A stretch of DNA of 64,000 nucleotides from assembly GCA_951812625.1 (NCBI GenBank), contig CATOSP010000002.1:1932788-1996787 (forward strand), read 5' to 3'. Shown piece after piece: positions 9,255 to 18,029 of this stretch (position 1 is the first letter of the stretch; each line of letters begins with the position of its first letter). A model generated the notes under the pieces. The model was not told the origin of the DNA. It ran no database searches and saw nothing but the letters and a program-made list of their open reading frames with translations. This DNA is from an uncultured Dehalococcoidia bacterium. GTDB lineage: Bacteria; Chloroflexota; Dehalococcoidia; Lucifugimonadales; UBA3495. Made by a program: the position numbers and the translations under genes.

Positions 9255-10328
9255 ATGGCGGTGCAGGACAAGTTGGGACCCGAGGAACTTCAGCAATACT
9301 ACGCAACTTCCGATGGCATACGTCTCTCTCCTGGGTGGGTGGGTAGAGAGCGGTCGGGGCCGCCCGATATTGAACCCTTCCAGTGGCGATGGTCGGAGGT
9401 TGCGCCACTGGTATTGAAGAGCGGCGAGATCGTTACTCCCGACCGCGACGTGGAACGCCGCACCATGCGTTTGGCCACACCCGGCCTGGACCGTGGTACC
9501 ACTCATACGATGGTAGCGGCCCTTCAACTGCTTCTCCCCGGCGAGTGTGCCCCGGCCCACCGGCACACTCCGACGGCGATACGCTGGATACTCACTGGTA
9601 GCGGCGCCTATACTACCGTTGAGGGCGACAAGTGCTACATGGAGCCCGGGGACCTGATACTGACGCCTTCCTGGACCTGGCACGACCACAGCAACGAAGG
9701 TACCGATCCGATGATTTGGCTGGACGGTCTGGACGTCCCGTTCGTCGGTTACCTGCGGGCCCACTTCTATGAAGCGTTCCCCGAAGACACCCAACCCATA
9801 ACCGGGGTCGGTGATTCGATACGCAAATACGCTTCCGGCGCGCTCCGTCCAATCTGGGGCGAGCGGGACCTGCCGTACTCCCCGTTGTGGCATTACAAGT
9901 GGGACCGTACCTATGAGGCCCTCAAGGGACTGTCGGAGCTTGGCTCGGACCCGTTCGACGATGTGGCGATGGAATTCAGCGACCCGACCACTGGCCGGCC
10001 CGTCCTTCGCTCCATGACCTGCTGGGCTCAGCTGATACGGCCGGGGATCCGCACCAAGGCCCACCGGCACACCAGCAGCAAGGTTTACCAGGTGTTCAAG
10101 GGCGAGGGCTACAGCGTGATCAGCGGCCAGCGGTTCGACTGGACGGAAGGTGACTTCTTCGTAGTGCCGTCCTGGGCATGGCATGAACACGCCAGCTCCG
10201 AAGGCACCGAATCGGTGCTATTCTCGATTCAAGACACTCCGGTTATGAAGTCTATGGCCCTCTACCGGGAAGAACCCTACACGGAACACACCGGGCATCA
10301 GCCCATTACCAGCAGTTTCGGAGGCTAA
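9255..10328 (+). CDS. Gentisate 1,2-dioxygenase-like bicupin
   Basis: A 357-residue protein with two cupin domains. The first has PAHRHTPTAIRWILTGSG (about residues 97-114) and a later His in SWTWHDHSNEG; the second has KAHRHTSSKVYQVFKGEG and SWAWHEHASSEG. Those His residues are the iron ligands in gentisate and 1-hydroxy-2-naphthoate ring-cleaving dioxygenases; both cupins keep them here. ATG 9255 follows GAGGAGTGCAGG; a longer upstream reading from 9051 overlaps the pseudogene and is rejected. Together with the broken monooxygenase just upstream and the VOC protein downstream, it suggests an aromatic-ring degradation cluster. Ring-cleavage substrate cannot be told. Confidence 0.85.
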   Translation: MAVQDKLGPEELQQYYATSDGIRLSPGWVGRERSGPPDIEPFQWRWSEVAPLVLKSGEIVTPDRDVERRTMRLATPGLDRGTTHTMVAALQLLLPGECAPAHRHTPTAIRWILTGSGAYTTVEGDKCYMEPGDLILTPSWTWHDHSNEGTDPMIWLDGLDVPFVGYLRAHFYEAFPEDTQPITGVGDSIRKYASGALRPIWGERDLPYSPLWHYKWDRTYEALKGLSELGSDPFDDVAMEFSDPTTGRPVLRSMTCWAQLIRPGIRTKAHRHTSSKVYQVFKGEGYSVISGQRFDWTEGDFFVVPSWAWHEHASSEGTESVLFSIQDTPVMKSMALYREEPYTEHTGHQPITSSFGG

Positions 10329-10402
10329 CGAGAGCAGGGAATGCATCCAATCCCAACCCCCTTACCCTGATACAATCACACCGACACTGGGAGGAGAACG
10401 AG

Positions 10403-10924
10403 ATGGCTATCAACGTCAAGCGAATCGGCCACGTCGGGTTCTTGGTCTCAGACTTCGAGCGGTCGTTTAAGTTCTACACAGAGGCCATTGGCTGCACGGT
10501 AACGCACAGGACCAAGCGGCCCGACGGCAGCGAGTCCGCTTTTCTCCGGTTCGACGAGGATCACCACAACATCGTAATCGGCACTGCACCTCCGGGCGTG
10601 GACGTGAGCATGGATGGCCAGCCCGTTCGTCTCATCCAGCAGATCGCCCTCGAAGTTGAGAGCCGGGATGAGTTCCTGCGGGCGCTTGCGCACCTGCGCT
10701 CTAAGGGTGTCGAGCCGGTGAGTGGTCCACTGGTCCACGGTATAGAGGGTGGCGGGAACGCCGGGGGCAGCGGCAGCCGTTCATTCTACTTCCTCGACCC
10801 GGATGGCAACAGGCTCGAGATTTTCTGCGACGGCATGAAAATCCCCAACGGGGAACAGTTCCCTAGGGCGGAGTACGAAGAGGCAGTCAGGGCCTACGAC
10901 CCAGCCTGGAATCCGGTGTCGTAA
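10403..10924 (+). CDS. VOC-superfamily (glyoxalase/extradiol dioxygenase-like) protein
   Basis: A 173-residue protein with paired beta-alpha-beta-beta-beta units: KRIGHVGFLVSDFERSFKFY at the start (metal-ligand His in the first strand), DEDHHNIVIG in the middle, and YFLDPDGNRLEIFCDGM carrying the last metal ligand Glu. This fits one module of a glyoxalase I or type I extradiol dioxygenase; full extradiol enzymes are about 300 residues, so a lactoylglutathione-lyase-like or ring-cleavage accessory role is more likely. ATG 10403 is preceded by GGGAGGAGAACGAG. It sits 74 bp after the bicupin and 28 bp before a CoA-transferase. Confidence 0.85.
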   Translation: MAINVKRIGHVGFLVSDFERSFKFYTEAIGCTVTHRTKRPDGSESAFLRFDEDHHNIVIGTAPPGVDVSMDGQPVRLIQQIALEVESRDEFLRALAHLRSKGVEPVSGPLVHGIEGGGNAGGSGSRSFYFLDPDGNRLEIFCDGMKIPNGEQFPRAEYEEAVRAYDPAWNPVS

Positions 10925-10952
10925 CTAGAACGTCAGAGACTGGACGGCGACA

Positions 10953-12203
10953 ATGGGCGTTTTGGATGGAGTGCGGGTACTTACCCTTGAGCAGGTACAT
11001 GCCCTCCCTTGGGGAACATCATTCCTGGCCGATTTCGGGGCTGAGGTAATAAGGGTCGAGAGCGTGGATCACATGCAGGACCGCCGCTCCGGCCCCTTCC
11101 CACATGGCCAACCCAGCGAGGAATGGTGGAACGAAGGCGGCGCCTTGGCCTACTTCGGTACGCGCAACAAGTCTAGCCTTTGCCTAGAAGTGGTCCACCC
11201 CAAGGGCAAAGAGATATTCCTAAAGCTGGTCGAGAGCAGTGACGTGGTCACCGACAACTTCCGGCCCGGTACGATGCGCCGGTTCGGATTCGATCATGAG
11301 TCACTGTTGGAGGTCAACCCCCGCATCATCTCCCTCAGTTGCACGGCCTACGGCCACACCGGTCCCTGGCGTCGTGCCGGTTCCCGCGCCAGAACGGTCG
11401 ACGCTGCCTGCGGCTTATCCTACCTGACCGGCTACGAGGGTGGTCCGTCGGTCCGCGCCAGCAGCAACTACATGGATCACTCCGCGGGCAACAACGCAGC
11501 CTACGCCATCATGTTGGCCCTCTACAACCGAGAGCGAACCGGCAAAGGGATGCGCATCGACCTTTCGATGCAGGAAACAGGGGTCTCCGCGATCGGTCCA
11601 GCGGTGCTGGAGGCGCAGCGGGGCATCACACGCCCCCGCCTAGGGTGCGGCCACCTCTGGAAGTCACCCCACAACATATACCCCTGCCACGGAGATGACC
11701 GCTGGATCGCCATCGCTGTGTCCACTGATTCCCAATGGCGCGGCCTGAATAGGGCGATGGGATCGCCGGAGTGGGCCGTGGACACTCGGTTCGACACGAT
11801 GGAAGGCCGGTGGCGTGACCGGCACGACCTAGACGAGCAATTGAGTGGATGGACTTCCGGCCAGGAGGCGGAGAAGTTGATGCTCCACCTTCAGCAGTAC
11901 CGTATCCCCAGCGGTGCAGTATTTACAGCTGAGGAACTCGCTGCCAATGGCCACCTGCGGGACCGGGGATACCTACAGGAGTTTTATAATGATCACGCGC
12001 CCCAGGCTGGTGTTCGCACCTACGCTGGCAGGCCGTTCCGGGCCCCGCTGATGCCACTCGAAATCAAGCACGTGGCTGCACTCGGTGAGGATAACTGGCG
12101 CATCCTTCGAGTTTTGGCGGAGCTTTCGGAAGAGGAGATCGGCAATCTGGCCGAAGAGGGAGTAATCTCCGACCGGCCCAAGGCCGATGAACCAGCCCCC
12201 TGA
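10953..12203 (+). CDS. CaiB/BaiF family CoA-transferase (first of a pair)
   Basis: A 416-residue class III CoA-transferase. The opening MGVLDGVRVLTLEQVHALPW and DFGAEVIRVESVDH are the standard N-terminal Rossmann strands; DVVTDNFRPGTMRRFGFDHE and SLSCTAYGHTGPW are family hallmarks. The catalytic Asp that forms the acyl anhydride is probably in SSNYMDHSAGNNAAY (about residue 173). The enzyme moves CoA between carboxylic acids. It is followed 36 bp later by a second, different family member, an arrangement typical of heteromeric transferases; that they form one enzyme here is inference. Substrates are unknown. Confidence 0.88.
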   Translation: MGVLDGVRVLTLEQVHALPWGTSFLADFGAEVIRVESVDHMQDRRSGPFPHGQPSEEWWNEGGALAYFGTRNKSSLCLEVVHPKGKEIFLKLVESSDVVTDNFRPGTMRRFGFDHESLLEVNPRIISLSCTAYGHTGPWRRAGSRARTVDAACGLSYLTGYEGGPSVRASSNYMDHSAGNNAAYAIMLALYNRERTGKGMRIDLSMQETGVSAIGPAVLEAQRGITRPRLGCGHLWKSPHNIYPCHGDDRWIAIAVSTDSQWRGLNRAMGSPEWAVDTRFDTMEGRWRDRHDLDEQLSGWTSGQEAEKLMLHLQQYRIPSGAVFTAEELAANGHLRDRGYLQEFYNDHAPQAGVRTYAGRPFRAPLMPLEIKHVAALGEDNWRILRVLAELSEEEIGNLAEEGVISDRPKADEPAP

Positions 12204-12239
12204 CGGGGGCAGGCCTCGGATTTTCAGACAGGGATTGAG

Positions 12240-13448
12240 ATGCTTGGTATCCTAAATGATGTGAAGGTTGTGGAGCTTTCCGGCTCTCTATCCGGCGCGT
12301 ACTGCGCCAAGCTGCTGGCAGACCAGGGCGCGTCTACCATCAAGGTCGAACCTCCGACCGTAGGCGACCCGGCCCGCGTGGAACCTCCGTTCATTAGTGA
12401 GGAATCTAACCCCGACGGCAGTTCCCTTTTTCTCGCCTTCAACACCAACAAGCGTGGCATCACCCTGGACGTGAGCAGGCCGGAGGGTCGGCGCATATTC
12501 CTGCGCATGGTACAGTTTGCCGACGTGGCTATTGAGAGCTTCGGACCCGGATATCTGGAGGACATTGGACTGGGCTACGCGGCACTCACGGAATCCAATC
12601 CCACACTGATACTGACGTCTTTGACCTACTTTGGGCAGACGGGGCCGTACAGCGGTTTTGAGGGAAGCGACCTGGTCGCACAGGCTGCTGGGGGGTTCCT
12701 CCATGCCGTCACTGGATCGGCAGACCGTCCTCCGATGGGTACCGTCTTGGAACAGATGGAGATAACCGCCGCCCGCAACGGCGCGATCGCCACGCTGGCC
12801 GCGCTGATGCACCGCAAACAGACGGGTGAGGGCCAGCACATCGACGTTTCCACGATGGAGGCAGCCGTAAGCACCCCATCGGGCCTGATTCACCCCTACA
12901 GTTTCACTGGTCAAAGTCCGATGCGGGGTGGCAGCGACGGCAACGTGATGGACGGGATGCACCTTTTCACCAAGGACGGGGAAGTCACCCTCACCACCGC
13001 CGGCACCGGGGGTCGGCCGATGGAAGCGTGGGCTGAGTTCTTAGAGGAACCGGGGTTGCTCGCCCCCAAGTTCGCAAGCCGGCGCGGGCGCATGGAGAAC
13101 TGGGAGGAGCTCTACGGCCTGGTGGCCCCCAAGCTGACCCAGTGGAACAACCTAGAGCTTATGGAGGCGACCATGGCCCGAGGTCTGGTGATCGGGCTGG
13201 TCCAGAACCCCCAGCAGGTGATCGAGTCGCCTCATCTACAGGAGCGCGGTGCGCTGGTCGAAATCGAACATCCTGTCAATGGGCCGATGCTCTACGCTGG
13301 ACCTGGTTTCCTGATGGACGGGGTTAACCCAATGGAGGGCAGCGTCCCTGCCCCACGCCTGGGAGAGCACAACGAACAGGTCTATTGCCAGGAGTTGGGC
13401 CTGAACATCATCGAACTAGAAAACCTTCATGAAGCCGGAATCGTCTAG
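12240..13448 (+). CDS. CaiB/BaiF family CoA-transferase (second of a pair)
   Basis: A 402-residue class III CoA-transferase, clearly distinct in sequence from the neighbour. It begins MLGILNDVKVVELSGSLSGA, has ADQGASTIKVEPPTVGDPAR, the nucleotide-binding loop LAFNTNKRGITLDVSRPEG and TSLTYFGQTGPYSGFEGSD. The Asp in FEGSDLVAQAAGGF (near residue 145) occupies the usual catalytic position. ATG 12240 has a weak ribosome site (AGGGATTGAG). Adjacent to the first CaiB gene and on the same strand, so the two likely form an operon with the VOC and bicupin genes and activate the acid products for beta-oxidation-like breakdown; that pathway placement is inferred. Confidence 0.88.
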   Translation: MLGILNDVKVVELSGSLSGAYCAKLLADQGASTIKVEPPTVGDPARVEPPFISEESNPDGSSLFLAFNTNKRGITLDVSRPEGRRIFLRMVQFADVAIESFGPGYLEDIGLGYAALTESNPTLILTSLTYFGQTGPYSGFEGSDLVAQAAGGFLHAVTGSADRPPMGTVLEQMEITAARNGAIATLAALMHRKQTGEGQHIDVSTMEAAVSTPSGLIHPYSFTGQSPMRGGSDGNVMDGMHLFTKDGEVTLTTAGTGGRPMEAWAEFLEEPGLLAPKFASRRGRMENWEELYGLVAPKLTQWNNLELMEATMARGLVIGLVQNPQQVIESPHLQERGALVEIEHPVNGPMLYAGPGFLMDGVNPMEGSVPAPRLGEHNEQVYCQELGLNIIELENLHEAGIV

Positions 13449-13595
13449 GTGATGTTCGCTTCTTGAGTCGCGGTCTAAGGTCGCGTCTGGGGTTGGGCTG
13501 GGAAAATCACCGGTAGGAGCCGCGGTAGGCACCCTGCAACTCCTGTATCGCAGTCACTGCCTTCACAATATGACCATCAGGGGGGACGCTGCCAG

Positions 13596-14012
13596 ATGAC
13601 CAGTCCACCCCCCTTTCGCCTATTGGTAATCTGCACTGGTAACCGGGCACGGTCCCAGATGGCCCACGGTTGGTTGTGCAGTCTGGGATCGGGTCGCGTT
13701 GAGGTTTGGAGTGCAGGCACCAACCCCAAGGGTGTGCATTCGTCGGCCGTTGAGGTGATGGGCGAAGATGACTTCGATCTGGTCGTCACAGTTTGCGAAT
13801 CGGCACGGGAGAGTTGTCCTGTCTTTCCGGGTGCCAGGCGCATGATCCACTGCTCTTTCGGCGACCCGGACCGCCCCGGCATTGCCGATGGGGAAAGGAT
13901 CGATGTTTTCCGACGTGTCCGCGACGAGACCGGAGACTTCAGTCGGACGTTGTTGGAAACTGGTGTTTCTGGAGCAACAACATCGGCGCCTGGAGGCGGA
14001 GGAGAACAATGA
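13596..14012 (+). CDS. ArsC-like low-molecular-weight phosphatase / arsenate reductase family, internally shortened
   Basis: A 138-residue protein with the P-loop CTGNRARSQMAHGWL (about residues 13-27), SAGTNPKGVH, and two further cysteines in VVTVCESARESCPVF, which match the Cys82/Cys89 pair of thioredoxin-coupled arsenate reductases. The C-terminal RIDVFRRVRDE is also typical. Between AVEVM and DFDLVVTVC only about four residues remain where the family normally has a loop of some 25 residues carrying an Asp/Ser-rich segment. Function may thus be altered. Its TGA overlaps the next gene's ATG (ATGA at 14009-14012), so the two are translationally coupled. No arsenic operon partners are seen. 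Confidence 0.75.
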   Translation: MTSPPPFRLLVICTGNRARSQMAHGWLCSLGSGRVEVWSAGTNPKGVHSSAVEVMGEDDFDLVVTVCESARESCPVFPGARRMIHCSFGDPDRPGIADGERIDVFRRVRDETGDFSRTLLETGVSGATTSAPGGGGEQ

Positions 14013-15031
14013 CGACATACATGTTCCTGTCGTTGCAGGACGACGACAAAATTCTGGTATTCACCCAAGACACCGGGAGCGGCGCCTTGGAACCTCGACA
14101 CGAGGTCCAGGTGGCTGGTGGACCCGCTGCCATGTGCATCGACCCAGCCCGCCGGAACTTGTACGTTGGTCGGCGGTCCGTCCGTGACATCGCCAGTTTC
14201 AGTATCGCCTCCGGTGACGGCAGCATCACTCACATCGGGACTGCTCCCTTGGAAGGCGAACCCGTATTCCTGGCGACCGACCGAAAGGGCGGGTATGTCT
14301 TGTCCGCCTACTACTATCAAAGCCGCGTCGCGGTCCATCGTATCGGCAATGGTGGCACGGCCCTGGCACCTCCGGTGGAGTGGCTGGAGACGTCCAGCGG
14401 CGCACATGCGATCCAGACCGACCCGACCAACCGGTTCGCTTACGTACCACACATCGCCAACCGCGGCCCCAATGAGATTTTCCAGTTCAAATTTGACGAG
14501 AATACCGGGAGGCTGACTCCCAACTCGCCCGCCACTGTTTCCAACGACAGCTACCTTGGACCGCGCCACTTCTGCTTCAACCCCAACATGGACATGCTTT
14601 ACTTCTCAGATGAACAGGGCTCCAGCGTGAGCTCCTACCGGATGGACCCCGACACCGGCACTCTCGCACTGGTTCAGACGGTGTCGACTCTGCCCGACGG
14701 GTTTGAGGGCGAGAACACATGCTCCCAAATCCAGATATCCCCGTCCGGCAGGTTTCTGTACGCTCCCAACCGTGGCCACAACAGCGTTGCCAGTCTTGCT
14801 GTGGATAGCGAAACCGGCCTGCTCACCTGCACGGGTCACGCAGCCACAGAGGCAGTACCGCGGGCATTCAGCCTCGATTCCAACGGCAAGTTTCTGTACG
14901 CCGCCGGTCTGGATACAGGGCGGCTCGCGTCATACGCAGTGGACCAGGAGACCGGAACCCTGATGCCGATTGGGGTCAGGGACGTGGGGAACCGGCCTAT
15001 GTGGGTGCTAATCACCGAATTGCCGGTGTAA
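14009..15031 (+). CDS. Lactonase, seven-bladed beta-propeller (6-phosphogluconolactonase-like)
   Basis: A 340-residue protein built of repeated strands with the family's recurrent pattern hydrophobic-D-x-x-T-G-x-L: for example VFTQDTGSGALEPR, FKFDENTGRLTPN, YRMDPDTGTLALV, LAVDSETGLLTCT and YAVDQETGTLMPI. About seven blades can be counted. This is the Lactonase family (PF10282), whose characterised members hydrolyse 6-phosphogluconolactone or cyclic muconates. ATG 14009 follows GGAGGCGGAGGAG and overlaps the ArsC-like stop. No signal peptide. In this catabolic setting a muconolactone or sugar lactone are both possible. Confidence 0.85.
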   Translation: MTTYMFLSLQDDDKILVFTQDTGSGALEPRHEVQVAGGPAAMCIDPARRNLYVGRRSVRDIASFSIASGDGSITHIGTAPLEGEPVFLATDRKGGYVLSAYYYQSRVAVHRIGNGGTALAPPVEWLETSSGAHAIQTDPTNRFAYVPHIANRGPNEIFQFKFDENTGRLTPNSPATVSNDSYLGPRHFCFNPNMDMLYFSDEQGSSVSSYRMDPDTGTLALVQTVSTLPDGFEGENTCSQIQISPSGRFLYAPNRGHNSVASLAVDSETGLLTCTGHAATEAVPRAFSLDSNGKFLYAAGLDTGRLASYAVDQETGTLMPIGVRDVGNRPMWVLITELPV

Positions 15032-15149
15032 TCAACCACTGCGTATGCATACTCAGGGCTGCACAACCGAGGCTCGCCAGAATCGTCTCCGCCGGACCTG
15101 TTCAGGCTTCGTCAAGAATCCGGTGTTGGTACTACTTGGCAAGACTCTC

Positions 15150-15266
15150 ATGGACTTCTACGACTGGATTACCGATCCGCCTATGACAGAGCGGGACCGC
15201 ATCAACCGCTGGATAGCCGAGGCGCGAGCAGAGGCGCGGAAACGCCATCTGCTACGTCGGTATTAG
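15150..15266 (+). CDS. Possible very small protein (38 aa)
   Basis: In the 371-bp gap between the lactonase and the acyl-CoA synthetase, ATG 15150 opens MDFYDWITDPPMTERDRINR and ends with an Arg/Ala-rich helix (WIAEARAEARKRHLLRRY). It has no strong ribosome site, but the amphipathic, basic C-terminus is not typical of random sequence. Not recognised. The rest of the gap shows nothing. Confidence 0.3.
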   Translation: MDFYDWITDPPMTERDRINRWIAEARAEARKRHLLRRY

Positions 15267-15402
15267 GGCCTCCTCCAAGACTGACCCGCTGATATCGCCT
15301 TGCCTCTGGTGATGGTTTTCTCCATCGTCCGACTAGCTGAATACATTGTGTAGGGGCGCCGGGATTTGCTAGGATTCAGGCAAATAGACGTGAGGGACTG
15401 AG

Positions 15403-17904
15403 GTGGAAACACTTGTCGACTTGCTGGAAGAATCTGCGCGGAAGTACGGCCCCAACTCCGCGCTCCTGGTAAAACCTTCGTTCAAATACCTGGTTTGGTC
15501 CTACCGGCAGCTATGGGAAGCTGCCGGGCAGGCAGCTTCATGGTTTCAAGGACAAGGCATCCAGAAGGGAGACCGGATCATCCTCTGGGGTCCCAACATG
15601 CCCCAGTGGGTTATCGCCTTCTTCGGAGCCCTTCGGGCAGGCGCGGTGCCAGTGCCCCTGGATGTGCGCAGCGCCTCCGATTTCGTGTCGCGGGTGTCGA
15701 GGCTTACCGAGCCCAAGTTGGTATTGGTGTCCCGCCGCATCGACACTGCCCCTGTGGGAAATGTTGCGTTCTTCCACCTGGAGGAACTCGACCAACTGAC
15801 ATCTGGCTCCTCCAGTGTTCCTGATCCGGTTGACTTGGGCCCCGACGATCTGGCCGAGATCATGTTCACCTCCGGCACAACCGGCGACCCTAAGGGCGTT
15901 ATGCTGACCCACCGGAACATTACCACGAATGCCCAATCGGTGGCCCGGATATTCGTGGGCCGGGAGTCGGACCGCATTCTCTCCCTACTTCCCCTGAGCC
16001 ATATGCTGGAGCAGTGTGGAGGACTGCTGGTACCGCTGCTATCGGGTGCGCGGGTCGTGTACCCGGTCAGCCGCCAGCCCACCTTCCTTTTCAAGGCGTT
16101 CCAGGAAAACCGGATCAGTCTGCTCCTGCTGGTGCCTCAGGGACTGCAACTGCTCATGAACGGCATTGAGAGGGAAGTGCAACGCCAGGGCAAGGAGCCA
16201 ATCTGGGGAAAGATGCACCGTCTCGCTCCCAGGCTCCCGATGGCTGCCCGGAGGAGGCTGTTCGCCAAGGTGCACCGTCGGTTCGGCGGCGGGTTGCGTT
16301 GCGTCTTCACTGGCGGCTCATTTCTCGATCCCATCTTGGCCCGCAAGTGGGAGAATCTGGGTGTCCCTATCGTAGAAGGCTATGGGGCAACCGAAGCAGC
16401 CCCGGTAATCACCTTCAACCCGGTGTCAGAGCGGGTTCTAGGTTCCGTAGGCCAGACATTACCAGGACAACTGGTGAGCATCGCGGATGACGGCGAGGTG
16501 ATGGCGGCCGGCCCCAACGTGACGCCGGGCTACTGGCAGAACCGGGAAGCGACGGATGCCGCGTTCGACGGGGAGTGGTACAAGACCGGTGATCTGGGTT
16601 ACATGGACGAGGCCGGACGTCTCTACCTGAAGGGGCGGAAGAAGGACCTGATCGTCCTGGCTAACGGCCAGAACGTGTACCCCGAGGACATTGAACAGCA
16701 GTTGAACACTGAACCCGCCGTCATAGAAGGCGTGGTCGTTGGCCTACCGAATGAGACGACCAACGCGGAGACGGTTCACGCCGTCTTGCTGCTGGACGGT
16801 TCATCTAGCGGGCACCGAGACGCGCGAGCGATCATCGATTCCGTGAACTCCCGGCTGGCGGACCATCAGCATATTACCAGCCACTCGGTATGGCCGGAGG
16901 AAGACTTCCCGAGGACACATACCTTGAAAGTCAAAAAGCCGTTGGTACTGGACCACCTCCAAAACACCGAGTCCAACACCTCGGATGCACCACCCATGGT
17001 TCAGAGCTCAGTTTCGCAGCAGGTGGACCCTCTTGCCCAAGTGGTGGCGCAGGTGGCCCAAATACCGGTTTCGATGGTTGCCTTGGACCACTCCTTGAGC
17101 GGAGACTTGGGATTGGACTCCTTGGGCCGCGTTGAGCTGCTGTCGTTAATCGAGCAGGAGATGGGGGTTTATATCGACGAATCTGTGCTGGACGCCTCGA
17201 CTACCTTCGCTGACCTACGTGCTCTGGTGACGGAACGGGTGAGGGTCGGTGGGCCAAATGTCCAGTTCTACCAGTGGCCGCTGGCCGGCTGGTGTGCCAA
17301 TCTACGTGAGGCTATCCATCACTCGGTGCTGTTCCCCTGGCTTCGTACCATGTACGCGGCAGAGGTGACCGGACTGGATGAAGTGACTGGTCTCGATGGA
17401 CCGGTAGTCTTCGCCATCAACCACAATGCGATCAAGTGGGACAGCATGTTAGTTCTGAAGACCCTCCCCCGACCGGTGCGCCGTCGGATGAGCTATGCCG
17501 CCGCCGCTGAGTACACCTTCGCCAAGCGTTGGGTGGCCATCGTAGCGTCGCTGGTGGGCAACGCCTTCCCACTATACCGGGAAGGCGCAATCAGGCCGAG
17601 CCTGGAACATCTGGGTAGTGTTCTGGACCGGGGATGGAACGTAGGGATCTTCCCCGAAGGGGAACAGTACGTGGGCCAGCCGATGCTTCCCTTCCAGACT
17701 GGAACCGGGCTGCTGGCCGTGGACGGGCAAGTACCAGTGGTCCCGCTACGTCTGGTCAACCATGGAAAATCCAAAGGTGGGATAGCCGGACCCAAAAGCC
17801 GGGAAGCGGTGTCGGTTCGTTTCGGAAAGCCCCTGATCTTCCCACCTGGTACCGACTACGCCGAGGCTACCCAGAGGATTGAAGAAGCGGTGCGATCCCT
17901 GTGA
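15403..17904 (+). CDS. Acyl-CoA/acyl-ACP synthetase fused to an acyl carrier domain and a PlsC acyltransferase
   Basis: An 833-residue three-domain enzyme. Residues about 1-515 are an AMP-forming ligase: ATP loop MFTSGTTGDPKGVMLTH, GYGATEAAPVI, and YKTGDLGYMDEAGRLYLKG with hinge KDLIVLANGQNVYPEDIE. Residues about 530-610 are a carrier domain whose phosphopantetheine Ser lies in GDLGLDSLGRVELL. Residues about 620-833 are a 1-acylglycerol-3-phosphate acyltransferase with FPEGEQYVGQP and VPVVPLRLVNHG. The acyltransferase box reads NHNAIKWDSM, with five residues between His and Asp rather than four. GTG 15403 is the start. The enzyme could activate a fatty acid, hold it on its own carrier and transfer it to a glycerophosphate or other acceptor at the membrane; this coupling is inferred. 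Confidence 0.88.
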   Translation: METLVDLLEESARKYGPNSALLVKPSFKYLVWSYRQLWEAAGQAASWFQGQGIQKGDRIILWGPNMPQWVIAFFGALRAGAVPVPLDVRSASDFVSRVSRLTEPKLVLVSRRIDTAPVGNVAFFHLEELDQLTSGSSSVPDPVDLGPDDLAEIMFTSGTTGDPKGVMLTHRNITTNAQSVARIFVGRESDRILSLLPLSHMLEQCGGLLVPLLSGARVVYPVSRQPTFLFKAFQENRISLLLLVPQGLQLLMNGIEREVQRQGKEPIWGKMHRLAPRLPMAARRRLFAKVHRRFGGGLRCVFTGGSFLDPILARKWENLGVPIVEGYGATEAAPVITFNPVSERVLGSVGQTLPGQLVSIADDGEVMAAGPNVTPGYWQNREATDAAFDGEWYKTGDLGYMDEAGRLYLKGRKKDLIVLANGQNVYPEDIEQQLNTEPAVIEGVVVGLPNETTNAETVHAVLLLDGSSSGHRDARAIIDSVNSRLADHQHITSHSVWPEEDFPRTHTLKVKKPLVLDHLQNTESNTSDAPPMVQSSVSQQVDPLAQVVAQVAQIPVSMVALDHSLSGDLGLDSLGRVELLSLIEQEMGVYIDESVLDASTTFADLRALVTERVRVGGPNVQFYQWPLAGWCANLREAIHHSVLFPWLRTMYAAEVTGLDEVTGLDGPVVFAINHNAIKWDSMLVLKTLPRPVRRRMSYAAAAEYTFAKRWVAIVASLVGNAFPLYREGAIRPSLEHLGSVLDRGWNVGIFPEGEQYVGQPMLPFQTGTGLLAVDGQVPVVPLRLVNHGKSKGGIAGPKSREAVSVRFGKPLIFPPGTDYAEATQRIEEAVRSL

Positions 17905-18029
17905 CGCTATCGTCCTGGAAATGAGGGTGTCCAAGCCAGTGGTAACTAGATGCTCGTCGGGTTGGGCCCCCTCTCTAGCCCGCGAATGCTCTTCGGAAAG
18001 CACAACAGTAAAGGCAAGGCTTTGGCACA

